Source: Flaveria trinervia
Lineage: Eukaryota > Streptophyta > Magnoliopsida > Asterales > Asteraceae
DNA length: 64,000 bases
Direction: 5' to 3'
NCBI GenBank assembly: GCA_025506515.1
Contig: CM046454.1
Location: 32,600,465-32,664,464, forward strand
This document shows, piece by piece, positions 1-8,848 of this stretch. Within the stretch, counting starts at the first letter, position 1, and each line of letters begins with the position of its first letter. The notes beneath the pieces are model-generated. The model did no database searches and was not told the origin of the DNA. It saw only the letters and a program-made list of their open reading frames with translations. The position numbers and the translations under genes were made by a program.

Positions 1-161
1 GGTATGAAAGGTCCATATTCAACAGATTCCCACATTCTTGAGTCAAGAGACCTGATGAAGCCTTCCATCCTCATGCACCAGGTGTCGAAGTCATCAAGAG
101 TGATCAATGGGGATTTGTTCATGGTTCCAGTCTCCATATCAGTCTTTGAGATGGAAGCCAT
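1..161 (-). CDS. gag: gag N-terminus of copia B1 (partial)
   Basis: These are the first 53 or so codons of a copia gag, cut by the window edge. The start is the ATG at 161, 70 bases downstream of the primer site, and it corresponds to the start of the longer gag at 27020. Visible residues include TLDDFDTWC and SLDSRMWES, matching B2 with few changes. This N-terminal segment precedes the UBN2-type gag domain that builds the virus-like particle in copia elements. No frame break is visible in this short stretch. Confidence 0.75.
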   Translation of the reverse strand, partial: MASISKTDMETGTMNKSPLITLDDFDTWCMRMEGFIRSLDSRMWESVEYGPFI

Positions 162-231
162 TTGAAAAAGTTTAGTTTTTGTGTGTGTGAGGGATCTTAA
201 GATGGTTAGATCTTATATCACGAGCCTGAAT

Positions 232-243
232 GCTCTGATACCA
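232..243 (-). other. Primer binding site of B1 (tRNA-iMet)
   Basis: The minus strand reads TGGTATCAGAGC, the usual plant copia complement of the initiator Met tRNA 3' end, two bases from the inner edge of the LTR. Confidence 0.9.
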
Positions 244-245
244 AT

Positions 246-1034
246 TGCAGGATCGTTCAAGGGCTTGAACACAATTACAACACAACAACACAATGAGGAG
301 ATTAACTAAACGTTAATCAAACAGTGAACTAGGTAACCAAAGGTGATGCAGAGAACACAAGTAAAGCAAGAGACAAACAAGAGAGTATAGTTTTCAAGGT
401 AGCAGTATATTGCTTTCTCAAGTTCTTTTACAAGTGTTACAAAGCATTACTGAAAGATACAAGAACTTGGAATACTTATACTACAACCTACAGCCGGCTA
501 TACTATGAAAGCCAGCTGGATACAATTGACTAGACACTAACAAAATCAATTGTAGGATCAAAAGGCATATCTGCCTTTTGACCTTGTGACTATGACATGC
601 TATAGCTCACATCCTTATACATTATAAAAGGATAAAGTACATAAAGTGGAAAGTTTCAGACTCAAGACCTCAATGTACAGTTACCAAAAGCATGGACCTT
701 TTCACCAACTCTTGTAAGTTGGTGACTTATCAGAGACGCAGCGGAAAAGGTGCTTTATGGAACAGTACATCAGATAAAGCATGTGTACTAAAAGTCTTCG
801 GAAGAAATCTGTCTTCATAGTTGAAGCTTCGGAAGACTTTGTCTCTTCAAGCTTCGGAAGACTTCATGTTAGGCTTCGGAAGATATTGGTCTTGGCTTCG
901 GAAGATATTACACTTAGAGTATTTTCTAATGCTTTGTGTAATTCTTTCGAAGCATTCTTCACTTCAGTACTTAGTGCATGTTGCTGAAACACTTAGGCAG
1001 TTTTGGGTTGCATCAGACTTCAGGAATCCTTACA
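246..1034 (-). repeat. 5' LTR of copia B1 (789 bp)
   Basis: The LTR starts TGCAGGATCG and ends CTTACA on the plus strand, with the TG...CA ends expected of an LTR. Its boundaries are set by alignment with the LTRs at 27105-27884 and 36779-37571. The U3 end holds a short array of about five copies of a CTTCGGAAGA word (about 795-915), which the sister LTRs also carry. Confidence 0.85.
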
Positions 1035-1499
1035 CTATCTTCATAATTTGTGGTGAAATCTTTGTTAATCATGTTCAAGTTACAAAGTGGAATTAACACT
1101 ATATATATTTTGAGTATTTTGTATTATTAACAAGTGATTAAAATGTTAACATATAATCTTTGATTTTTAAAGCAAGAAAATGTTAAACCCATGCTTAATC
1201 AAAGATTTACAAACAAAACCACGCATGCTCGAGTCAAGATTTCATGCCTAACCATGTTTACCGCACCCCCACGTTACACAAAACGCACCTCCCATATTCA
1301 ACAATTCTTCCCTGGATGATAAATTCTCAACAATTTTTGAACACGAGTTGAATCATTATGATGTTATGTCATGAAAAACACATGGTTTTCACTACCATCA
1401 TGAAATTGTTCAAGAAAGTTGTCTTGTATAGATTAACTTATTTTTGAATTTTCAGGATCATGAATCATCCCTACTTACATTTTGAAGGGAGACGTTAGA

Positions 1500-2519
1500 G
1501 ATGTTGTGATGATAGACTTCAAAGACTACTACAAAGGGTTGAACGATCCCACTTACAAGAAGATGAAGAAACACTAGCGCCAGTCGGACAACTAGAAAGA
1601 TACAATACATTATTGAGTGTTCAGTGGAAGCTTTTATTCTCACAAAATAGACCTTCCGTATATGAATTAACACTTGACTTTTTAGCATCTTTCAAATTTA
1701 GCATGAAAGACTATGACCCTTGGGATAATAATGTAGTTTCATTCAGACTTGCTGGACATTGGCACAAAACATCCACTGCATTGTTTGATGTCTATCTCGG
1801 GATAACCAGAAATAGAAGAGGAAGCAATATCTGGAATGCCGACGTACCATACCTTCCCGGACAAGGAAAGTAAAGAAGCGGAAAGTTGTGCAATGAGGAA
1901 AGCATTTTAGGAGTCGATTGGAACCAGAGGGTTCAACTCGAGTAAAACAAAAAGCAGTCAGATACGAGACCCGCTGCTATGATACATTCATCGGTTACTT
2001 AGTCATTCCATAACAGCTCGTGGTCAAAGCAAGGGAGTTGTTAACTTGAGGGAATTGTTCATTTTATATTGTATGATTAATCAGTTGCCATGTAATATTC
2101 GGTATTTGTTGCCATTAATCATTGCCAGGAATGCGATTGCATGTGCTCCAACACCTATGTTTGGAGGAAGCTGGATATTGAACTTATACGAGAGCTATGG
2201 TTATAACACTGAGTGAAGTGAAGGAGTGATGCCGGGACTGTTAGAATTGAGCATTTGCACAAGTATGTACATGGTGACGAGCCTACCAAACGGGCAGCCG
2301 AGATTGATGGATAAGAAGGGACAAATCTGGGATCCGGCGGACCCCGAAGAAATAATTATGGATCTCGACATGCCAATACAGCCTGAAGGAGCCGGAGCTG
2401 AATCTTCTAGTTCATGTACAAGGGAATTCCCAACCATGTTAGACCTTTACGAGTCAATAGGCGATCATTTGAATATGCTCAACGAGTTGAAAATCTGCAT
2501 TCCTGAGTCGATGACCTGA
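1500..2519 (+). pseudogene. Athila-type ORF1 / env-position protein remnant
   Basis: Three frames together carry a protein of the ATHILA ORF-1 type, which in Athila elements lies downstream of pol. Around 1613-1873 the frame contains the blocks VYELTLDFLASF, then VVSFRLAGHWHKTS and FDVYLGI, which fit the 'ELTLEF..F...FRL.G....S...F...LG' pattern I know from that family. Around 1950-2200 another frame reads LLRYIHRLLSHSITARGQS and VNLRELFILYCMINQLPCN, again in family order. A last open stretch (2226-2519) gives a hydrophilic tail. Stops and frameshifts separate the blocks, so it is not functional. No membrane segment is visible. The function of this ORF in Athila elements is unknown; the envelope label is positional. 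Confidence 0.6.
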
Positions 2520-2560
2520 GCAACGATGTCACGTACATCGGGAACCGAATATACCATGAG

Positions 2561-2570
2561 GGGGGGGGGG
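2561..2570 (+). repeat. Poly-G run (11 G with base 2560)
   Basis: An uninterrupted run of G follows the env-position ORF, in the context ATGAGGGG...GATATCCC. It could be a decayed purine tract or a simple slippage run. The length may be affected by sequencing. Confidence 0.6.
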
Positions 2571-2690
2571 ATATCCCGCCACAAAGCCCTAGAAAACCGT
2601 ATCATTTTCGGGGACCCAACACTGTTGTTTCGTGCTAATATATCTTTTCATTTATGTCATCTTTTTATTTTGTGTGTTTAGGATTTTAAT

Positions 2691-2903
2691 GCTTTCAATA
2701 AATTGGTGACATTTCAGGAACTCCCGAAAATTCTACCAAAGCACGGGCAACCAAACACAAGAGACAAGTTCATCAGTTTAGGGGAGTTATTTTATTACCC
2801 CTTTCTCGATCTAGATTTTGTTAATCACATTGTGGACAATGTGAATATTAAGTGTGGGGATGGGAGTAATGCATTTGACTTTGCTAAAAAGGTTCAAATT
2901 TAA
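2691..2903 (+). pseudogene. Short open frame in Athila 3' region, function unknown
   Basis: An open frame of about 66 codons lies 180 bases after the env-position remnant and ends in a TAA at 2901. It contains a hydrophobic LGELFYYPFLDLDFV segment, but I recognise no domain. It overlaps a GTGTGGGGATGG motif resembling the purine tract near 4474. It is probably a piece of the Athila 3' region rather than a gene. From 2904 to 3552 the sequence is AT-rich with nothing recognisable. Confidence 0.25.
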
Positions 2904-3552
2904 AAAATTTACAAAAAGATCACTTAACAAGTAATTTTTGTGACAAGAAACCAAAAACTTGATATAAATTTTGATAAACCAAATTATAAATATACGTTTC
3001 CAGGAAATAAGAAGTAAATTAATGAAGTTCAAATAAAATTGAAAATGTATATTTGTGATATCCTTAAAAGCAATAATCTATTCCAGTAAAATATTTAATC
3101 ATGTAAAATGAAACACTTGTACCCAATTCCATCTATATGTGAGTTTATTTTTGAGCCTTAAACAACTTTTGCAAATTTCATTTCTACTTTCATTCTGGAT
3201 TTAATTAAGGGTGCCATATGATACGTGTGATTAGAACTTGCTTTGGGTATGCATTTCAAGACCTTAATTAGTATTTTTTGCATAAAAATGAGTTAGGCAC
3301 TAGGTGACCTTAAGCATTCGAGCCCCAACCATTCTCTTTAATTTTCCTTGCCCGGACATCAACTTTAGTTAGCTCCGTTGAGCATAAACCATTTTTATCT
3401 TTCAATCACCCAAACGACCAAGTTACTTAACCAAAAAAAGCCTTCAACAAAACCAGTTTTCGTTAAAGACACATTTTTTGCTTGTTAAAAAAATGGTCTT
3501 TTACCGGCAGACCTTAAAAAACTGTAATGCATTCTTTTGATTTCAATTTCCT

Positions 3553-3867
3553 TTGTTGCCTTCATCACGCAAAATCGGGATTTCCCCAAAAATCCGCAAA
3601 CAAATTTTCAATCTCACATTCGACACAAGAAAGAAATGGCGAAAAAAGGAACAAGTTCTGCCATTTTATGGAATTTCCAAAAGTGCTATAAAGAGACGGG
3701 CAAAAAGATATGAAAGATGCCCAAACTGTGGAAATTGCTCTCATAATGGAAAATGCAAAAAGAATCAATCTGAATCTCAATATGAATACACAGAACTAAT
3801 CCGATTGGGTGCTATTAGGCTTCAAGCCGAACGATCCTTGACAAAGGAAAGTTTTCTATATCTTTAG
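3553..3867 (+). CDS. Small Lys/Arg-rich ORF with Cys cluster, unknown
   Basis: This is an open frame of 104 codons inside the Athila 3' region. It is strongly basic (KIRKQ, TRKKWRKKEQ, KRRAKRYER) and then has a cysteine cluster CPNCGNCSHNGKC, spaced C-x2-C-x2-C-x5-C, followed by an acidic-polar tail. The cluster suggests metal or nucleic-acid binding, but it is not the CCHC knuckle of gag (there is a His after the third Cys, not at the right spacing). I recognise no family. No start context or promoter marks it as a gene. It may be a captured fragment or part of the element's own 3' coding capacity. Confidence 0.3.
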   Translation: MLPSSRKIGISPKIRKQIFNLTFDTRKKWRKKEQVLPFYGISKSAIKRRAKRYERCPNCGNCSHNGKCKKNQSESQYEYTELIRLGAIRLQAERSLTKESFLYL

Positions 3868-4473
3868 GTAAAAGATGAAGTCTAATTCTTGAAAGCAAAA
3901 TATTGTCTTGACAATCTGACCTTAAACGAGTCCTCAAGTTAGCATATCCCTTCTAGCTTAAAGTATTGTACAGGGAACCTTTTATTGCTTTCCTTATAGT
4001 TTATGTTAGAAAAAAAATAAGCCAAGACCGTCGTCTTTAACAATTAGCCACTTTTTCAAAATATTGCTTACCTGAGCCCGAGCCAAGTTACAACCCGTCA
4101 AAGACCTAATGATTTATGCAATTAAATATCTAAGTAGGTGGAGATTTGATCCCTTAACAAGCATATGATTCATACGTATTCATACTAGGCAATTGACTGT
4201 ATTAATCACACTTAATCTTTATTATGACTCCATATATTTAGGTGAGTGTGAGTGCATCTTGTGAGAAGTGTGGATTTTTACATGATAATAATCTTTACTA
4301 ACCAATCTGTTGTTTGGTAGGATATCATTTTACATATGCTTGAAATATTTATATTCGGATGAAAATAATGTTTACTTGCGTATTTCTCGAAAGACATGTT
4401 TATAATATGATTTATTTCGTTTTTGGAGGATTCATCGTTTTATGTGATTTTTGCTTCAGGACAAGCAAGGTTC
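3868..4473 (+). other. Athila 3' untranslated stretch
   Basis: This AT-rich sequence without long frames lies between the small basic ORF and the purine tract. A segment around 4075-4110 (GAGCC..GTTACAACCC..AAAGACCTAATGA) resembles the pre-LTR region of Athila-type elements. No other structure is seen. Confidence 0.4.
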
Positions 4474-4484
4474 AAGTGTGGGGA
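4474..4484 (+). other. Polypurine tract of Athila-like element
   Basis: AAGTGTGGGGA directly precedes a TGTTTGATTTG start at 4485. Athila-type elements typically carry such a GTGTGGGG tract just before the 3' LTR, where it primes plus-strand synthesis. Confidence 0.55.
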
Positions 4485-4679
4485 TGTTTGATTTGCTCCA
4501 AATTATACATAAAAATCCTATCAAAAGCACATCAATTATTCGTTAATACCTTCCTTAAAATGATGAAAATATACTTAAAAATGTTAAATTGTGTTTTCAG
4601 GTGTCTAAAAGGGAAAGATGGACAAAAGAAGCATATTTAGCAAGAAATTGAAGTAATCCGAGCTTTGGAGTCCAAGCAT

Positions 4680-4975
4680 GGGGTCGTGGCTCTTTAAGCA
4701 CGCCCCCATGCTTTGCCAGAAACACACCCTTGTGCTAAATTAACACACCCCCGTGTTTGGACATCTGACAGGACAAAAAGTAGTGTTCCCTAAAATTAGA
4801 CACGAGGTTGTGCCCCATAAGGCACGGGGCCATGCCCCACCTCCAACACGGGGCTGTGCCCCATTTAGCACGGGGCCGTGCCCGACACAAGCTGCATGTA
4901 CGAGCCGACCAACTTTCGTAAGCATTGTACTAGCACAGGGCCATGCCTTTTAGGCTCAGGGCCGTGCTTAAACAC
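4680..4975 (+). repeat. GC-rich palindromic word array (CACGGGGCCGTGCCC type)
   Basis: About ten degenerate copies of words such as GCACGGGGCCGTGCCC, GGGGCCATGCCCC and GGGGCTGTGCCCC lie in tandem at irregular spacing. They are self-complementary and stand out from the AT-rich surroundings. The array sits just upstream of the LTR TATA box, so a U3 regulatory role is plausible. Similar CACGGGG/CCGTG words are familiar from Athila-type LTRs. Confidence 0.75.
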
Positions 4976-4986
4976 TCCAGAAAGCC

Positions 4987-4994
4987 TATAAATA
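4987..4994 (+). promoter_or_regulatory. TATA box of Athila-like LTR
   Basis: TATAAATA in the context AAAGCCTATAAATAGAAGCC lies at the 3' end of the GC-palindrome array. Plant TATA-box consensus and its place in the LTR suggest a start site near 5020. Confidence 0.6.
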
Positions 4995-5382
4995 GAAGCC
5001 TAACTTCACCATTTTTGGAAAGCTTTAGTGGGAGAGTTACTCTACAGAACTCTCTCGGGAATCAAGACTTCATGGTCATTTGAAGGCTCGGGAGGTGCAT
5101 ACAACACTTGAAAGGAGCTCAGGATCTAAGCAGTAAAACTCAAACTGACATGATTTAGCTCATCTCTATAAACATTAACATGATTACATTAATCCATATC
5201 TTTAAATCACACCACCAACATATCACAATTACTTAAGTGGAGTCTAATTAGGATTATAACTTTTATTCCCTGGTTTTAATCCAAACGCTTCAAATCTTAG
5301 TTTACTTTATTTATATCATTGTTTTTAAACCCTAAAAAATCATCCTAATGCAACTTGTCATTTTAAACCCTAAAAAATTACC

Positions 5383-5752
5383 CGATGGAAGTGAAGATCT
5401 AATGGTTTATTCTGATGCTTCCTACTCTGGGTTGGGGTATGTGTTAATGTAGAGAGGGAAGGCTATTTATGGGGTGCAGATAGTATATATATTTTGATAA
5501 ATATTTTATGCACAGATTCTGTTTTAAATGGTTATTACCAATACTATATTACCACATGACAGGTATAGTTTCCTTTGTGTGTGTGGTGTAGTACTTGTAA
5601 TAACCATTCAAAACTGAATCGGTGCATAAAATATTTATAAAAATATATATACTATCCACACCCCATAAATAGCCTTCCCTCTCTTCATTAACACACACCC
5701 CAACCCAGAGTAGGAAGCATCAGAATAAACCACAAGATCTTCACTTCCATCG
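5383..5752. repeat. Long inverted repeat of gypsy RNase H sequence
   Basis: The left arm (5383 to about 5540) is the reverse complement of the right arm (about 5595 to 5752) with only scattered mismatches and a spacer of about 55 bases. The right arm is the real RNase H end of gypsy1 in minus orientation (VVYSDASYSGLGCVLM). The left arm is an inverted copy of it with a stop codon (TAG for AAG). The inverted copy stops at the same point where gypsy1 loses its integrase and 3' LTR. Confidence 0.85.
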
Positions 5753-5826
5753 GTGATGACAGAACAGGAGCTTGAGTCAATCTCGCCTTTAATTCCTTGA
5801 AAGCCCTCTCTTGAGCTTGACCCCAT
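5635..5826 (-). pseudogene. gypsy1 RNase H N-terminal fragment
   Basis: This fragment of the pol RNase H carries the first catalytic aspartate motif VYSDASYSGLGCVLM. RNase H normally removes the RNA strand of the RNA-DNA hybrid during reverse transcription. The domain breaks off after about 20 more residues, at the inverted repeat, so the remaining catalytic residues, integrase and 3' LTR are absent. It is separated from RT by a frameshift near 5830. Confidence 0.7.
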
Positions 5827-5852
5827 ACAACATCACATCTTTCTAGGTCAAC

Positions 5853-6866
5853 TTAGTGGAGAAGCGATCTTACAAATTTCTTGAATAAATCTTTGGTAGT
5901 AGGCCGCCAAACCCAAGAAACTACGAATCTCGAATGGCGTCTTTGGAGACTCCATTGCATCACCGCCTCCACCTTTGCGGGGTCCACCATAATCCCGTCA
6001 GGATTCACCACATGACCCAAGAATTGTACCTCGCGCAACCAGAATGCGCACTTGTAGAATTTATCATACAACTTCTCCTTTCTCAACGTCTCCAAAACCT
6101 CCCTAATGTGACCGGGATGCTTAATCTCGCTCTTCGAATAAATCAGGATATTATCAATAAACACAATCACTAGTTTATCCAACATCGGCCGACAGACTCG
6201 GTTCTTCAAATCCATGAAAGCACCTGGCGCGTTGGTAAAACCAAATGACATAACAAGGAACTTGTAGTGACCATAACGTGTGCGAAAAACTATTTTAGTG
6301 ATATCTTGCTCCTTCACATTCCGCTGGTGGTAGCCCGATCGAAGATCTATTCTTGAGAACTAACTGGCACCTTGGAGCTGATCAAACAAATCATCAATCC
6401 TCGGTAAGGGGTATCGGTTCTTTATCGTCAACTTGTTCACCCACGGTAGTCGATACACATCCTCATACCACCGTCTTTCTTCTTCACAAATAAGACCGGA
6501 GCACCCCAAGAAGATATACTCAGATCAAATTAATCCCTTATCAAGTAGCTCTTGCAACTGCTCCATCAACTCTTTCATCTCCGTCAGAGCCAATCGATAC
6601 GGTGCCTTGGCGACAGGTTGGGCACCTTGTATCAAATCAATCTGGAATTCGATCTCACGGTCAGGTGGCACTCCGGGTAAGTCTTCACGAAACACATCAG
6701 GAAAGTCACACACAACTGGGACATCGGACAGCTGTGGTGTTGGTGTTTCCGCATCCTTCACATAGGCCAAATAGGCGCTACATCCACGCCTCATACACTT
6801 TTCCGCCACTACCATTGAGATTACTTTCGAGATTACCGTGACCCGATCCCCATAAACTGTCACCAA
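5853..6866 (-). pseudogene. gypsy1 reverse transcriptase (broken)
   Basis: The RT of a Ty3/gypsy pol copies element RNA into DNA. The N-terminal part (6866-6525) reads through the protease-RT linker with FPDVFREDLPGVPP, ending ELLDKGLI. The central part before 6317 is interrupted by frameshifts and a stop. The C-terminal part (6317-5853) has FGFTNAPGAFM and the catalytic block VIVFIDNILIYSKS, followed by LGHVV. The canonical block is F-[IV]-D-D; here the second aspartate is asparagine, which would abolish activity. The element is therefore dead by frameshift and by catalytic change. Confidence 0.85.
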
Positions 6867-7297
6867 ACTCCCGAAGACGAATCATCCTGAGAACGAAATT
6901 GAAACATCTTTTTGTGACACATAATGTTTGCCTCGTAATCCGCTAACCAATCCATCCCGAGAACGAAATTGAAAACACCTAAGGCCATTACGAACGGTCT
7001 AATCAGAAATTTATGACCTTCCAATTCCAAATCACAACCCTCTATCACCTCTGAAATCTTGGTCGACTTACCTATGGCAGTTTCTACATCAGATGGCACA
7101 TCTATATTCTTACTAGTAATAGGAAGTTTAGCACAGAAAGCAGCAAAAATGAAACTTTTACTAGCACCAGAATCGAATAACACAGAAGCTAAAGTTTGAT
7201 TCACTAGAAATGTACCGGACACAACATCAGGGTCCATCCTAGTCTCCTCTTGTGTCATTGCGAATGTCCTGGCGTTCGCCTTGGTCCTTCTCCTCAA
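6860..7297 (-). CDS. gypsy1 aspartic protease
   Basis: This open frame of 145 codons encodes a retropepsin-like protease that would cut the gag-pol polyprotein. The catalytic motif FDSGASKSFI is at about residues 41-50 and the downstream VLGMDWL block near residue 113 is also present, the two hallmarks of the gypsy RVP domain. The frame is open here but is separated from gag and RT by frame changes. A 17-base block (GAGAACGAAATTGAAA) occurs twice at its 3' end (6887-6903 and 6956-6972), encoding FNFVL and FQFRS. Confidence 0.8.
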   Translation of the reverse strand: MRRRTKANARTFAMTQEETRMDPDVVSGTFLVNQTLASVLFDSGASKSFIFAAFCAKLPITSKNIDVPSDVETAIGKSTKISEVIEGCDLELEGHKFLIRPFVMALGVFNFVLGMDWLADYEANIMCHKKMFQFRSQDDSSSGVW

Positions 7298-8515
7298 GTC
7301 TTCTTCACCCCAGAACCCTCAGCCCTCGACTTCTTACGGTCTCTACTCATGTGGCCCTCCTCGCCATAGTTGAAACATCGGACCATACCATAGTCCCTTA
7401 ATACATGCCCCATCTTCCCATATTTGAAACATAAATTTGACCCCAGCCTACATTCCCCACTATGCTCCTTTCCACATCTACCACACTTCTTCATTCCTGC
7501 ACCAGATGTGACCACACGGCGCTCATCCACCTGTGCGTTGATGTTACCCATCGGGGCACCACCGCGACCAAACCTCTTTCGACTCCAATTCCGATCACTA
7601 CCACCTTTCTTGCTATCTTCTATCACCACCACCGTTCTTTCATCATATTGTCTCCCAGCCAAATCTACCGCTGATCTAAACGTGCTCGGCTGGGCGGCGA
7701 TCATGTGCCTGCGAATATCCGTTGGCAAGCCCTGAATATACCTCTTGATCTTTCGAGACAGAGGTGTCACCTGATCCGGCACCAACCGTGTCATTTCATT
7801 AAACCTGGTGGTGTATTGCTGATGTGTCATAGTTCCCACCTCTAACTGCAGGAATTCCCTTTCAACTATAACCATTTCCCTGTGAGGACAGAACTACTCA
7901 ATCACCAACTTCTTCAGTTCAGACCATCTCATCCTCCTAATTTCCCGATTATCTTAGGCTTGGACATATCATCCCACCAGCACAGAGCCGAGTCCATAAA
8001 TGAGTGGGGAGCGAATTTTACCTTTTGATCCTCTCAGCACTCGCTGATATTTGAAACAACTTCTATTTCTATCACCCACCGTGAGCCGCAGTAGTAGTGT
8101 CGTTACCACCAAAAATAGGGGGCTTGCACCGTTGAAACACCCTATAGTTACAGCCTCGTGCCGCCTCCTGCGTAGGCTCTTTTTCTTCTTCTTCATCATC
8201 AGAGAGAACCTTTTTAGGCTCCGGTTGCTCTCGTCCTACTGAAGACTGGTTTCTCTCCTTTCTTTCCCCTTCCCATACTACCTTAATCACTTTAGTCACT
8301 ACAGACGGTAGATCAACTGCATGACGTGATGCACCTCCTCCATAACCGTCTTTCACTAAGGCTCTCAGACTAATACTCTTATCACCACCCTCTAGATGAG
8401 GGGTCTATGGATCTTCATGAACCACCTTTTCGACTCAAGGCCTTCTTCTCGTAACCCATGGTTCAGCACCACGACCTCCACCATGTGAAGCTTTAGATGA
8501 TCTACCACTGGCCAT
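7294..8515 (-). pseudogene. gag: gypsy1 gag (frame-broken)
   Basis: The start is the ATG at 8515 (MASGRSSKASHGGGRG), a glycine/serine-rich N-terminus. The core capsid block around 7875-7650 reads REFLQLEVGTMTHQQYTTRF and KIKRYIQGLPTDIRRHM, as in the Retrotrans_gag domain. Near 7440-7370 are two zinc knuckles in which most cysteines have been replaced (CFKYGKMGH, CFNYGEEGH; the second residue of each C-x2-C pair is Tyr). Gag would form the particle shell and bind RNA through these knuckles. Frameshifts near 7880-8070 and in the N-terminal part break it. The 8516-8848 stretch is the untranslated leader, interrupted by copia A at 8849. Confidence 0.75.
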
Positions 8516-8843
8516 CCTCACCCACACGCTGAAAGATTCAAACCCCAATGGTCATTCAAGGGAATAACTCAGTTCGTGTCAAGTATAGTAAGTCCCTAAT
8601 TATAGTGGCCAGTTATGATTAGCCACTTACTTTGCTCTTCATACCCCCAGCGTTACCTGTCCTAACTACATCATCATCTAAATCTATTAGTAACACATAA
8701 GCCACATAACATGCGCACGTAATACCGGCTAACCTTACGAAAATACCTCATGGCACGCAACTACTCGGACTGGCATCCCCTCCTTTCTGTCATATTTTTA
8801 GTTTAGTTAAGGTTTATTTGAAAATCTACCCGTTACACTTAAA

Positions 8844-8848
8844 CTTTG
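8844..8848. repeat. Target site duplication of copia A, left copy (CTTTG)
   Basis: CTTTG sits directly before the TG of the left LTR and is repeated at 21278-21282 directly after the CA of the right LTR. Confidence 0.9.

Larger units (their letters stand above)
1..1034 (-). mobile_element. Ty1/copia element B1, 5' end only (runs off left edge)
   Basis: This is the 5' end of a minus-strand copia element. Reading on the minus strand it contains a 5' LTR (246-1034), a primer site complementary to initiator Met tRNA (232-243) and the start of gag (ATG at 161). The rest of gag and all of pol lie beyond the window. It belongs to the same family as B2 (27105-27884) and B3 (36779-37571): the three LTRs align along their length, and the gag starts of B1 and B2 are nearly the same. 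The base run just right of the LTR is CTATC, so that is the expected target duplication at the unseen end. Confidence 0.85.
1035..5382 (+). mobile_element. Athila-like Ty3/gypsy element, 3' half (degenerate)
   Basis: This is a plus-strand remnant of a large gypsy element. It contains a broken ORF of the Athila ORF1/env-position type (about 1500-2519), about 2 kb of poorly coding sequence, a purine tract AAGTGTGGGGA (4474-4484) and then an LTR from 4485 with a GC-palindrome array and a TATA box. Gag, protease, RT and integrase are absent; the left part is cut at or before the B1 insertion at 1034. The right end is taken as the point where the gypsy1 inverted repeat begins (5383). Between 1035 and about 1500 I see no recognisable coding sequence. 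Confidence 0.6.
4485..5382 (+). repeat. 3' LTR of Athila-like element
   Basis: The LTR begins TGTTTGATTTG after the purine tract. The U3 part holds a GC-rich array of short inverted words (4680-4975), then a TATA box (4987-4994) and a pyrimidine/CT-rich start region. The R/U5 part (about 5025-5380) is AT-rich and includes two copies of TTTTAAACCCTAAAAAAT about 40 bases apart. The right boundary is not certain because the second LTR is not in the window and an unrelated inverted repeat starts at 5383. Confidence 0.5.
5383..8848 (-). mobile_element. Ty3/gypsy element gypsy1, coding part (5' truncation none; integrase and 3' LTR lost)
   Basis: This is a minus-strand gypsy element. From right to left it has a leader, gag (8515 to about 7297), protease (7297-6860), RT (6866-5853) and RNase H (5826-5635). 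It continues on the other side of copia A as a primer site (21282-21294) and a 5' LTR (21298 to about 23090). Integrase and the 3' LTR are missing; the left end is the inverted repeat at 5383-5752. The domain order PR-RT-RH and the DSGAS protease place it in Ty3/gypsy. The gag and LTR style resemble Tekay/Del chromoviruses, which I cannot confirm without the integrase and chromodomain. Confidence 0.8.

Noticed and set aside
4740..4953. Open frames on both strands through the GC-rich array (about 60 codons each)
   Set aside because: They arise from the repeated GC words (proline/glycine-rich translation), with no homology to known proteins.
4680..4975. Regularly repeated palindromic words resembling a CRISPR array
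   Set aside because: Repeats are degenerate and irregularly spaced with no unique spacers of constant length, and they sit in a plant LTR beside a TATA box.
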